A stretch of 64,000 bases of DNA from Microvirga antarctica (GTDB lineage Bacteria > Pseudomonadota > Alphaproteobacteria > Rhizobiales > Beijerinckiaceae), in NCBI RefSeq assembly GCF_017921815.1, contig NZ_JAGEMM010000001.1, positions 434,001-498,000 of the forward strand, read 5' to 3'. Both the position numbers and the translations under genes were made by a program. Positions 54,050 through 62,228 of the stretch are shown here, in pieces; positions within the stretch are counted from its first letter, which is position 1; every line of letters starts with the position of its first letter. Under the pieces are notes generated by a model, which saw only the letters and a program-made list of their open reading frames with translations, ran no database searches and was not told the DNA's origin.

Positions 54050-54958
54050 TTATCTCTCCATCCGCATGCGCGGGTCGAGCGCGGATCGGAGACCGTCGCC
54101 CACGAGGTTGCAGGCCACCACCACGCTGAGAATGGCGAACCCGGGAAATGTTGAAATCCACCATGCCCGATTGAGGACCTCACGGCCTTCGGCCGACATG
54201 AGACCCCATTCGGGTGTCGGAGGCTGCGCGCCCAGCCCGAGGAAGCTCAGCCCGGAACCGATGAGGATCGCGTTGCCGACCTGGAGTGTGCTGAGGACCA
54301 GAACGGGAGCGTAGGCGTTGACCAGCACGTGAAAGAACATGATCCGCCACGTCGGATTGCCGACGACGCGGGCGGCTTCCACATAGGGCAATTCCTTGAT
54401 CGACAGCACGCTGCTGCGCACCAGCCGCGCGTAGAGGGGCATCGTTGCGATGCCGACCGCAATCATCACGTTGCGGATGCTCGGGCCAAGTGCCGCGATG
54501 ATCACAAGCGCCAGCAGGATGCTTGGCAGCGCCAGCAACGCGTCGATAAAGCGGGACAAAAGTGTGTCGACACGGCCTCCGACATAGCCCGCAATAAGAC
54601 CAATGAGGACGCCGGGCACCCCACCCATCACGACACTGATTACGCCAAGCTGCAGCGAGATCTGAGCGCCGACGAGAATACGGCTCAAAAGATCGCGACC
54701 AAGGAGATCAGTGCCGAGCCAGAACTCCGCCGATGGCGGCCTGCGAGGGCGGGAGATCATCGCGAGCGGGTCGTGTGGCGCAATCGCGGGACCAAGAATA
54801 GCCACGATCGCCCAGAAGACGAGCAGGATCGCACCAAGGACAGCGCCTTTGTTGCGCGCAAACACGCGTAGCCATTGGAACTTTCGAACTTGGCGAACCG
54901 GCTGGTCCTCGAACGAGAGCACGGCCGCAGGCATGTTGGGTGGTGATCCCATCTGCAT
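54050..54958 (-). CDS. Dipeptide-type ABC transporter permease (DppC/OppC type)
   Basis: 302 residues, ATG at 54958, 2 bp after the partner permease stop. LGTDLLGRDLLSRILVGAQ near the second segment, the EAA loop LPYVEAARVVGNPTWRIMF and LSFLGLGAQPPTPEWG are standard. Inner membrane. Forms the channel with the DppB-type protein encoded directly upstream; ATPases are probably those at 46109-48147. Confidence 0.93.
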   Translation of the reverse strand: MQMGSPPNMPAAVLSFEDQPVRQVRKFQWLRVFARNKGAVLGAILLVFWAIVAILGPAIAPHDPLAMISRPRRPPSAEFWLGTDLLGRDLLSRILVGAQISLQLGVISVVMGGVPGVLIGLIAGYVGGRVDTLLSRFIDALLALPSILLALVIIAALGPSIRNVMIAVGIATMPLYARLVRSSVLSIKELPYVEAARVVGNPTWRIMFFHVLVNAYAPVLVLSTLQVGNAILIGSGLSFLGLGAQPPTPEWGLMSAEGREVLNRAWWISTFPGFAILSVVVACNLVGDGLRSALDPRMRMER

Positions 54959-54960
54959 GG

Positions 54961-55896
54961 TTAGGCCCCATACCGGATTCGTGGATCGAGCCAGGCATAG
55001 GCTAGATCAACGAGGAGATTCACCAGGAGATAGACAGCCGCAAGAAAGACAATGCAGCCCTGGACGAGCGGATAATCCTTCTGGAGGATTGCCGACACCA
55101 CAAGCCGCCCGATCCCGGGCCGGCTGAAAACCGTCTCAATCACGACGGCACCGGCGAGCATCGCCCCAAACTGCAGTCCAAGCATCGTGATCACGGGGAT
55201 CATCGCATTTTTGAGTCCATGCCGCCACAGGATAAGCCGTTCGCCGAGGCCCTTCGCGCGTGCAGCGCGAATGTAGTCTTCCGACAAGACTTCGACCATG
55301 CTCGATCGGATCAGACGACTGATAACCCCAGCAGAGACAATGCCGAGAGTCATCGCCGGGAGCACAAGTGATCGCCAGCTATCAGCACCTGCCGGCGGAA
55401 ACCAGCCGAGATTGAAGGAGAAGAGCAGGATCATGACCAGCCCGACCCAGTAGACCGGCATCGATGCACCCACGTAGGCAAAGCCCATGGCAAATACATC
55501 GATCCATGAGTTCTGGCGGACCGCCGCTAGCATGCCCAGGGGCAGACCAACGGCCAGGGAGATGAACAGGCCTCCGAGTGAGAGCGCAATCGTCGATCCG
55601 AACCGGTCGAGGATAAGCTCGGTCACCGGCGTGCGGAATCGAATCGATTCACCGAGGTCGCCGACAAGAGCACCTCCGATGAAACGACCGAACTGGACGA
55701 CGAGCGGGTCGTTCAGTCCCATCTGTTCCTTGAGCTCCATGAGCCTTTCCGGCGTGATCGCCCCGCCCTCTGCGCCGGCGAGCATGAGTTCTGCCGGATC
55801 ACCCGGCAGAACATGCATGATCGCGAACACGACGAGGGAAATGATGAACAGCACAGGGATGAGCTGCATCACGCGGCTGAGAAGATAGCGGCTCAT
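54961..55896 (-). CDS. Dipeptide-type ABC transporter permease (DppB/OppB type)
   Basis: 311 residues with six membrane helices. MSRYLLSRVMQLIPVLFIIS start, VFAIMHVLPGDPAELML after the first helix, and the EAA loop EDYIRAARAKGLGERLILWRHGLKN are seen. It follows the binding-protein gene at 55946 with a 49-bp gap that contains a stem-loop. Confidence 0.93.
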   Translation of the reverse strand: MSRYLLSRVMQLIPVLFIISLVVFAIMHVLPGDPAELMLAGAEGGAITPERLMELKEQMGLNDPLVVQFGRFIGGALVGDLGESIRFRTPVTELILDRFGSTIALSLGGLFISLAVGLPLGMLAAVRQNSWIDVFAMGFAYVGASMPVYWVGLVMILLFSFNLGWFPPAGADSWRSLVLPAMTLGIVSAGVISRLIRSSMVEVLSEDYIRAARAKGLGERLILWRHGLKNAMIPVITMLGLQFGAMLAGAVVIETVFSRPGIGRLVVSAILQKDYPLVQGCIVFLAAVYLLVNLLVDLAYAWLDPRIRYGA

Positions 55897-55912
55897 TTTT
55901 CTCTCGTTGATC

Positions 55913-55934
55913 GAGGCGGGCTTCTGCCCGCCTC
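55913..55934 (-). promoter_or_regulatory. Stem-loop between binding-protein and permease genes
   Basis: GAGGCGGGC (55913-55921) and GCCCGCCTC (55926-55934) form a perfect 9-bp stem with a TTCT loop, extendable with one bulge. No T-run follows on the minus strand. Same position and character as the stem-loops at 29563 and 62186: probably receptor mRNA protection or partial termination. Confidence 0.65.
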
Positions 55935-55945
55935 ATCGTGGAGTG

Positions 55946-57565
55946 TCACTTCTGGACCGTCGTATTATTCACGAAGAACCAGTTGCCTTCCGAGCCAATC
56001 TGAAAGCCTTTGACCTTAGCGGTGGGAAAGGCAACGAAGACCGGGTCGCTCAGCGTTGGGAGCATCAGGGCGTTGTCCATGATGATCTTCTGCGCCTCCT
56101 TCGCGGCCTCACATCGCGCTGCGACATCGGGGACCGATCTCAGCTTGCCAACGGTCTCATCGAGCTTTGCATCCTTGAAACCAGTCCAGGCCCAGCCGCC
56201 AGGCTGATCCCACTTCGAATTCCAGACCTGGTCCAGAATCGCCGGGTCGGGCGAGCGCTGGCGTTCGTACATCAGCTCGAAATCACGATTGCGAATGCGC
56301 TCGATCTGGACAGGACCCGGGATAACTTCAACCGCAAGATCGATGCCTGACTTTCGCAGCTGCTGCTGCAGAACTTCACCGATTTCCTTGTGATGAAGGA
56401 CATTGTAGCGGATCTTAAGCGGGGTTCCATCTGTGACGCCTGCAACGCCGGAAGCCTCGCGGATCGGCTTGCCAGCTGGCAGCTTCCAACCGGCCGCGTC
56501 GAGCAATTCAGCGGCCTTCTTCGCGTCCGTCTTGTACATGGTGCTGGAACCATCCCAGTAGCAGGGATGATTGTTGTTCAGCGGGCCCTGCGATTTGGCA
56601 TAGTAACCGTCGAAGAGGACGTCATTGACGGCGTTCTGGTCAGCCGAATACAGGATCGCCTGCCGAACCCGCAGATCACTCAGCGGTGGCTTGCGGACAT
56701 TCATCACCATCTGCAATCCGGTGCCGGATTGGTCCTTAGACGTGAAGGTGTAAGCTTTGTCGTCCTTGTAGTCGTCGATCACACTGGGTGGAAGCGCGAA
56801 GGCAATGTCGGCATCGCCAGTCTTCACGATGTTGCCGAGCACCGACGCCTCGCCGATGAACCGGATTGTCAAAGTATCGAGATCAACCGGACCCTTCTTC
56901 GTCTGGACAGGATTCCAGCCGCCGTATCCGTCCCACTTCGTGAACACGAGGCGATCATTCTGCTTCCATTCGGTCAGCCTGAATGGACCCGTTCCGACGA
57001 GATTGCGCTGAAACTCGGCGACACTGTACTTCTTTGCCGCGGTCGGCGACCAGAGAGGTGCACGCCGCATGGCATCAAGGAGGGTGACCCACGGCGTGTC
57101 ATAGGTGATGCGCACAGTCAGTGGATCGAGGACTTCAACCTTGGTGAAGGGACCGATGTCGTTCTTCAACTGCGCCGATGCGGTTTTGGGATCGGCGATG
57201 CGTTCGAGATTGAACTTGACGGCTTCAGCGTCGAACTTCGTCCCATCCTGAAATGTCACACCATCGCGCAGTGTGAAAGTCCAGACCTTGCCGTCCGGCG
57301 AGGCTTCCCAACTCGTCGCAAGGGCGGGGACGTATTTTCCCGTCGGGTCGAGCACGACCAGCGGATCCGTGACGAATGAATTGAACAGCCACGTCGACTG
57401 ATAGGGATCGATCTGACCATCCATCGACGCCGGTTCCTGGTTTGCCGGCATGGCGATGCGCAGGTTGCCGCCGCTCTGCGCAAGAGCCGCGCCGGACAAT
57501 GCGGTGCTGGCCGCAAATGCGACGATAAGGCTACGATATTTCGATGTCACTCGCCAATGTGGCAT
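55946..57565 (-). CDS. ABC transporter substrate-binding protein, family 5 (SBP_bac_5)
   Basis: 539 residues with an N-terminal signal peptide ending near GAALAQSGG. Typical features are NLRIAMPANQEPASMDGQ, TFQDGTKFDAEAVKFNLERI and GTGPFRLTEWK. It lacks the four-Cys pattern of the 21054/27994/44425 set and is nearer to the glutathione/dipeptide subgroup. First gene of the long minus-strand operon reaching down to OppF. A weak operator candidate lies 96 bp upstream. Confidence 0.93.
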   Translation of the reverse strand: MPHWRVTSKYRSLIVAFAASTALSGAALAQSGGNLRIAMPANQEPASMDGQIDPYQSTWLFNSFVTDPLVVLDPTGKYVPALATSWEASPDGKVWTFTLRDGVTFQDGTKFDAEAVKFNLERIADPKTASAQLKNDIGPFTKVEVLDPLTVRITYDTPWVTLLDAMRRAPLWSPTAAKKYSVAEFQRNLVGTGPFRLTEWKQNDRLVFTKWDGYGGWNPVQTKKGPVDLDTLTIRFIGEASVLGNIVKTGDADIAFALPPSVIDDYKDDKAYTFTSKDQSGTGLQMVMNVRKPPLSDLRVRQAILYSADQNAVNDVLFDGYYAKSQGPLNNNHPCYWDGSSTMYKTDAKKAAELLDAAGWKLPAGKPIREASGVAGVTDGTPLKIRYNVLHHKEIGEVLQQQLRKSGIDLAVEVIPGPVQIERIRNRDFELMYERQRSPDPAILDQVWNSKWDQPGGWAWTGFKDAKLDETVGKLRSVPDVAARCEAAKEAQKIIMDNALMLPTLSDPVFVAFPTAKVKGFQIGSEGNWFFVNNTTVQK

Positions 57566-57660
57566 GGCAGATTCCTCATGAATGGTCGTCGGATGACAGG
57601 ATTCTGTCGGTCGCCGGAGGCGCTCGTTCCCAAGGGAGTCAGCTGAAGCCGACTTTCTAA

Positions 57661-57671
57661 TTGACTAACAA
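57661..57671 (+). promoter_or_regulatory. Weak FadR-type operator candidate
   Basis: TTGACTAACAA differs from TNGTNNNACNA at one position and sits in a larger AT-rich imperfect palindrome, AATTG...CAATT (57659-57680), upstream of the 57565 binding-protein gene. The 230-bp gap it lies in (57566-57795) shows no gene. Confidence 0.3.
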
Positions 57672-57795
57672 CATACAATTCGAGCGCCTGCTGTCAACGG
57701 CGAAAAGCCCGTTTCCCGGCACATGGAGGGCACGTGTTGGGAACGTCGCCGGCGATCCCCGGACGAAGGAATGTCGCCAAGCCGTCACTCCAAAT

Positions 57796-58704
57796 CTAGA
57801 GGTTCGCCGGGTAGTGAGTTGCCCAATGCGTTGCAATATCCGCGCGGCGACAGATCCACGCATCCTCGACGCGCATCACGTAGTCCATGAACCGCGCGAG
57901 TCCCCCGATACGCGCTGGATGACCCAGAAGCCGCGGATGGATGCCGATCGACATCATTTTCGGGTGGCTTCTACCCTCAGCCAACAACACATCGAATGCG
58001 TCCCGCAACATTGTGAAGAAGTCTGCGCTGGTTAGCGTGCCGGACAGTATCTTCACGTCGTTCGTCACGAGGGAATAGGGCACGACGAGATGGGCGTGGC
58101 CGTCCACCTCCACCCAGAAAGGAAGATCATCGGCATAGGAATCGCTGTCGTATAGAAATCCACCTTCCTCAATCAGAAACCGGCGCGTCCGCTCGCTGGG
58201 CGCGTAACGGCAATACCAGCCAAGCGGCCTGACTCCGATGGTTCTTTCCAATGATGCGACAGCGTCCGAGATCATTCGGCGTTCGTTTTCTGCATCCAGC
58301 AGGTAGTGCTCTACCCATCGCATTCCGTGGCAGCACACGTCCCAATCATTGTCCCGGACCAGACTTGCCACATGCGGATTGCGTTCGAAGGCGAGCGCAC
58401 ATCCAAAGGCTGTTGCCGGGAGGCCCCTCTCAGTGAACTGGCGAGCAACGCGCCAGATTCCCGCGCGGCTGCCATATTCATACATGCTCTCAGCAGAGAG
58501 ATCGCGAGCCCCGGCCGGGACACGCGCCGCGGAGACTTCGGTAAGTGCGCTCTCCGAACGGCCGTCCCCATCGCCAACGGAATACTCGGAGCCTTCCTCG
58601 TAGTTGATGACAAAGTTGACAGCGATACGGGCACCCTTCGGCCAAGCCACTTTCGGGGGCGTGGGACCATAGCCGATGAAGTCACGTTTCAGATTCTGGA
58701 TCAT
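57796..58704 (-). CDS. puuE: PuuE-like polysaccharide deacetylase family protein (allantoinase type)
   Basis: 302 residues. NYEEGSEYSVGDGDG in place of the TFDDG motif, the CCHGMRW block, and IGIHPRLLGHPARIGGL at the C-terminus are the PuuE signature, a NodB-fold protein that hydrolyses allantoin. The opening RDFIGYGPTPP is also typical. It is the last gene of a minus-strand unit with an aspartoacylase-like deacylase, VOC protein and transporter. PuuE homologues also act on other cyclic or acetylated substrates, so the allantoinase activity itself is uncertain; a second, unrelated allantoinase-like enzyme is at 40166. Confidence 0.87.
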   Translation of the reverse strand: MIQNLKRDFIGYGPTPPKVAWPKGARIAVNFVINYEEGSEYSVGDGDGRSESALTEVSAARVPAGARDLSAESMYEYGSRAGIWRVARQFTERGLPATAFGCALAFERNPHVASLVRDNDWDVCCHGMRWVEHYLLDAENERRMISDAVASLERTIGVRPLGWYCRYAPSERTRRFLIEEGGFLYDSDSYADDLPFWVEVDGHAHLVVPYSLVTNDVKILSGTLTSADFFTMLRDAFDVLLAEGRSHPKMMSIGIHPRLLGHPARIGGLARFMDYVMRVEDAWICRRADIATHWATHYPANL

Positions 58705-58755
58705 TTTATGTCCCCGCGAGACTGCCGACGCGGCGGCTTGATGCCGCCTCCACCA

Positions 58756-59766
58756 TCAGACCCGAGGTCCCTCGACTTTGTTGAAGAAGCAGCACCAGTC
58801 GCCCGTGGTCACATTCGGCAACGCGCGAAGGCCAAAGATCATTCCATCCGCAGGCGCCCTAAGTTGCGCGAGTTCGTCGCCGAAGAAATTCACGATAGTT
58901 GCAATCCTGTCACCCTTCTTCATCGGCGTCAGAAACTGGATCCCCGGCTCGGCCAAGAACAGACCAGAGGCTTGCGCGAGCAATGCCTCCTGCTGCCCTT
59001 TGGTACGGTTCTGGTCGTAAGCCGCCTCCCCTGGAATCATCTTGTAGTGCTTGAGGACATTCAGGATGGCGTCCGCCAGGACACGCCCGACCTTAGCGAA
59101 CAATTCCGGCGAGGTCGCAGAGCGGCCTCCATACTCGACCGTGATGCCGACTTTACCGGCCTCCGCCATGGCCGCCATGGGGCTGCCCTTCGGTGACACG
59201 TTCGACATCATGCATCCCCAGCCCGGACCCATCGCCGTGCCGAGCTCTACCGATTCCGGGCGCTCGTCCGTGAACATTGCAGGCGCGAGGAAAGAATGCG
59301 CACCGCCCGAGTGAATGGAAATCTCCAGGTCGGCGACTTTGGTCATGATCTCGTAATGTGCATAGGCCACCCGCTCGGACAGGTATCCATTCGGACGCCC
59401 GGGATAAATGCGGTTCATGTCATGACTGAAGGTATCAAGCGGGTTGCCGCGCGATGCTGCCTCGAACGCCGCGACGTTGACCACGGGTACAAGGACAAGT
59501 GTCCCTGCCAGTGAATTGGGGCTGACTTCTCGCAGAAGATTCTGACAGCAAAGGGGGCCCTCCGGCTCGTCGCCGTGAATGGCGCCATTTACCCATAGAA
59601 CCGGACCGGGCTTTGCGCCGTTAATAACGACGACGGGAATCTCAACAGCATTGCCACCCGCGAGCGTCGCAACCGGAATAATGCCACGAACAGTCTGCCC
59701 TGGGGTGGCGACCGCCGTGCCGACCGTGATCGTCCTGCTGCTATCGTCCTGCATTGACTGGGCCAT
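58756..59766 (-). CDS. Succinylglutamate desuccinylase/aspartoacylase family deacylase
   Basis: 336 residues, an M14-related zinc deacylase. Zinc ligands His/Glu are seen in GAIHGDEPEG and His in ISIHSGGA; the substrate Arg is in HDMNRIYPGRP, as in aspartoacylase and AstE. It would release an acyl group from an N-acyl amino acid, as the ectoine enzyme DoeB/EutE does. Two base pairs separate it from the upstream VOC gene; PuuE-like follows after 51 bp. Cytosolic. Confidence 0.9.
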   Translation of the reverse strand: MAQSMQDDSSRTITVGTAVATPGQTVRGIIPVATLAGGNAVEIPVVVINGAKPGPVLWVNGAIHGDEPEGPLCCQNLLREVSPNSLAGTLVLVPVVNVAAFEAASRGNPLDTFSHDMNRIYPGRPNGYLSERVAYAHYEIMTKVADLEISIHSGGAHSFLAPAMFTDERPESVELGTAMGPGWGCMMSNVSPKGSPMAAMAEAGKVGITVEYGGRSATSPELFAKVGRVLADAILNVLKHYKMIPGEAAYDQNRTKGQQEALLAQASGLFLAEPGIQFLTPMKKGDRIATIVNFFGDELAQLRAPADGMIFGLRALPNVTTGDWCCFFNKVEGPRV

Positions 59767-59768
59767 CC

Positions 59769-60260
59769 TCAGATTCCCTTGACAGCGTTGTACTTGTCGA
59801 GCTCGGCCTCGGTATAAACCTGCATGAACTCGATCTCGATTCCCCCTGCATCGTTGTCAAGGAAGGCGACATATCCCTCCGGATGCGGATGACTGCCAAA
59901 CACCTTGCACGCCTTGCACTCACGCAGCTTTCCGCCATTTTTCTGTGCATGCGTCAGTGCAGTCTCGATGTTGTCGACCTCGTAACAGATGTGATGAAGG
60001 CCCTCGCCGCCCCGCTCCTTGATCCAGCTGGCAAAGCGACCGTCGGGATCCATGGACTGGCACAGTTGATATTCGATGCCACCCAGATTGAAAATGGCGA
60101 CGCGGTTGCGAGACTTGGCGTATTCGATCACAGGCGCATCCTCCGGCACGCACAGGAACTTCGAATAGGATAAAAGCGCCTTATCGGCGTCATTGACCGC
60201 GAATGCCATATGCTTGAGGCCGATGACGTTTGGATTATCTGACTTAACGTGCGTGCTCAT
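59769..60260 (-). CDS. VOC family protein (methylmalonyl-CoA epimerase/glyoxalase-like)
   Basis: 163 residues with two beta-alpha-beta-beta-beta modules. Metal ligand candidates are His in LKHMAFAV, Gln in EYQLCQ, His in GLHHICYEV and Glu in IEIEFMQ, in the order of methylmalonyl-CoA epimerase. In context it may epimerise or isomerise a pathway intermediate, perhaps giving the stereoisomer that a hydrolase needs. Lies between the permease and deacylase genes. Confidence 0.88.
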   Translation of the reverse strand: MSTHVKSDNPNVIGLKHMAFAVNDADKALLSYSKFLCVPEDAPVIEYAKSRNRVAIFNLGGIEYQLCQSMDPDGRFASWIKERGGEGLHHICYEVDNIETALTHAQKNGGKLRECKACKVFGSHPHPEGYVAFLDNDAGGIEIEFMQVYTEAELDKYNAVKGI

Positions 60261-60305
60261 AGGAGATCTTCCTTCTCGGTTTTGCGATGGTTGGGGTGCG
60301 GCGGA

Positions 60306-61205
60306 TCATCTTTGCCTTGCCCTCGGATCGAGCAGCTGGCTCAAGCGATCACCGATGAGATTGACCGACATGACGGCCAGAAACAGAGCCAATCCTGGAA
60401 AAAACATCATCCAGGGCGCGTAGCGCATATAGTCGCGGCCGTCGTTGAGCATGGCGCCCCATTCGGGTGTGGGAGGTTGTGCGCCGAGGCCAAGAAAGCT
60501 CAAGGTAGCGGTCGACAGGATCGCCTCGCCGAGATTGAGGGTACCGAGAACGATGAGGGTCGGAACGACGTTAGGCAGAAGATGCCTCGCCATGATCCGC
60601 CACCCGCTGGCCCCGATGGCCCGTGCAGCATCCACATAGAGCTGCTCCTTGGTGACGAGCACCGCGCTGCGGACGACGCGCGCAAAGCGCGGCACTTGGG
60701 CGATAGCGACGGCGATCACAACATTGACCAGCCCCACTCCAAGAACAACGACAACCAAAATCGCCATGACAACGGATGGGAAGCCGAGCAAAACATCAAT
60801 GAGGCGCGAACCGATGGCGTCGACCCGTCCACCAACGTATCCAAGAAAAATGCCGATGCTGCTCCCGATGACCAGGGCGAGCAGCACAGTCGCGATGCCG
60901 ACGGCCAGAGAATAACGACCACCCCACACAATTCTGGAATAGATATCGCGGCCATGGAGGTCGGCGCCCAGCCAGTGCATCGCGTCAGGAGCACTCAGTC
61001 GAGCCCCGACGTCGGTCTCGGTGGGATCGAACGGAGCGATGTAGGGCGCCAGGATCGCCGCGACGATCAGGACAAGCAGCACGAATACGCCGACAAGCGC
61101 GCCGGGATGGTGTGCAAATCGCCGCACAAACTGCCAGCCTCGCGCGGAGCGGGGAATCTCTGCGATATTTGCCTGAGGGTTCGTCGCCGATACGATCGTC
61201 TCCAT
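60306..61205 (-). CDS. Dipeptide-type ABC transporter permease (DppC/OppC type)
   Basis: 299 residues. It has HWLGADLHGRDIYSRIVWG, the EAA loop LYVDAARAIGASGWRIMARHLLPN, and LSFLGLGAQPPTPEWG. The ATG at 61205 overlaps the DppB stop by one base. No ATPase gene lies in this unit within the window; it may use the OppD/OppF pair of the neighbouring block or genes beyond the right edge. Confidence 0.93.
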   Translation of the reverse strand: METIVSATNPQANIAEIPRSARGWQFVRRFAHHPGALVGVFVLLVLIVAAILAPYIAPFDPTETDVGARLSAPDAMHWLGADLHGRDIYSRIVWGGRYSLAVGIATVLLALVIGSSIGIFLGYVGGRVDAIGSRLIDVLLGFPSVVMAILVVVVLGVGLVNVVIAVAIAQVPRFARVVRSAVLVTKEQLYVDAARAIGASGWRIMARHLLPNVVPTLIVLGTLNLGEAILSTATLSFLGLGAQPPTPEWGAMLNDGRDYMRYAPWMMFFPGLALFLAVMSVNLIGDRLSQLLDPRARQR

Positions 61206-62128
61206 CAGCTCCGCCCTGCCTGCACCCGTGGGTCGATCAATCCGTAGAGGAGGTCAACCACGAGATTGATGATCACGTAGGCTGCCGTTGTGTAGACGAC
61301 GAGCGCCTGCACGAGCGGCAGATCCTTGTTCAGGACGGCCTCGACCAGCATCGTGCCGAGACCAGGCCGCGCGAAGACATTCTCCGTGACGACAGCTCCT
61401 CCGATCAAGACGGCAATCTGGATCCCCAGCAAAGTAACCGGCGGGATAAGCGCGTTGCGGAGGGCGTGCTTGAACGCGATGCTGAAGCGCGACAACCCTT
61501 TGGCGCGTGCTGTCCGGATGTAGTCCTGGCCCATGGCGTCGATGATCGAGGACCGCACGAGCCGCGCAAAGCCGCCGGCGACGAACAGACCGACGGTAAT
61601 GGAAGGCAAAATGAGAGCCGAGAAACCGGACCCCACGATCGGGACCCACGCGAGCGTCATGCCGAACACATAGATCAGCATCATGCCGATCCAGAAGCTG
61701 GGAAGCGACACACCGGCGAGCGCGACGAGCATGCAAAGCGTGTCGACCCACGTGTTCGGCATCAATCCCGCGAGCATGCCGAGAAGCAGGCCAACCGTGA
61801 GGCCGACCGCCAGTCCACCGGCGGCAAGCTGCAGCGTCGACGACGCCTGCTCGGATATCATCTTCGAAACGGGCTGCCTCGATCGATACGATTCCCCAAG
61901 GTCGCCCCGTAGCGCGCGTCCGAGGAACGTCACGTACCGCTCGATTATCGGGCGGTCGAGGCCAAGCCGACGCCGCTCGTTCTCCCGGACTTCAGCCGAG
62001 GCCGGCACGCCGGCCAGCATCAGATTCACCGGGTCGCCCGGAATCAGCTGGATCACGCCGAACACGATCGTCCACGTAAAGAAGAGAACCGGGATGATGC
62101 CGAGAATTCGGCGGATTGCATAATGCAT
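61205..62128 (-). CDS. Dipeptide-type ABC transporter permease (DppB/OppB type)
   Basis: 307 residues from ATG 62128, giving HYAIRRILGIIPVLFFTW; an upstream extension to 62281 lies across the stem-loop and the binding-protein gene and is not used. VFGVIQLIPGDPVNLML and the EAA loop DYIRTARAKGLSRFSIAFKH are present. Inner membrane; partner of the DppC-type permease with which it overlaps by one base. Confidence 0.93.
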   Translation of the reverse strand: MHYAIRRILGIIPVLFFTWTIVFGVIQLIPGDPVNLMLAGVPASAEVRENERRRLGLDRPIIERYVTFLGRALRGDLGESYRSRQPVSKMISEQASSTLQLAAGGLAVGLTVGLLLGMLAGLMPNTWVDTLCMLVALAGVSLPSFWIGMMLIYVFGMTLAWVPIVGSGFSALILPSITVGLFVAGGFARLVRSSIIDAMGQDYIRTARAKGLSRFSIAFKHALRNALIPPVTLLGIQIAVLIGGAVVTENVFARPGLGTMLVEAVLNKDLPLVQALVVYTTAAYVIINLVVDLLYGLIDPRVQAGRS

Positions 62129-62185
62129 GGGAGCATTCGATAGAGGAAACTTCGCTCCGCCCATGTGACGGATGAATTGAAGAGT

Positions 62186-62215
62186 GCGCGTCCCGAAAGT
62201 CCACCCGGGACGCGC
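62186..62215 (-). promoter_or_regulatory. Stem-loop between binding-protein and permease genes
   Basis: GCGCGTCCCG (62186-62195) and CGGGACGCGC (62206-62215) form a perfect 10-bp stem with a 10-nt loop just after the binding-protein stop. Third example of the same arrangement in this window (also 29563 and 55913). Confidence 0.65.
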
Positions 62216-62228
62216 TAGTTGCGTTACG

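Noticed and set aside
38974-59766. Calling the M24 and aspartoacylase-like genes an ectoine degradation (doeA/doeB) pathway
   Set aside because: The two genes are 19 kb apart on opposite strands, the M24 protein does not carry the ectoine hydrolase blocks I remember, and no DoeC, DoeD or Lrp-type regulator accompanies them.
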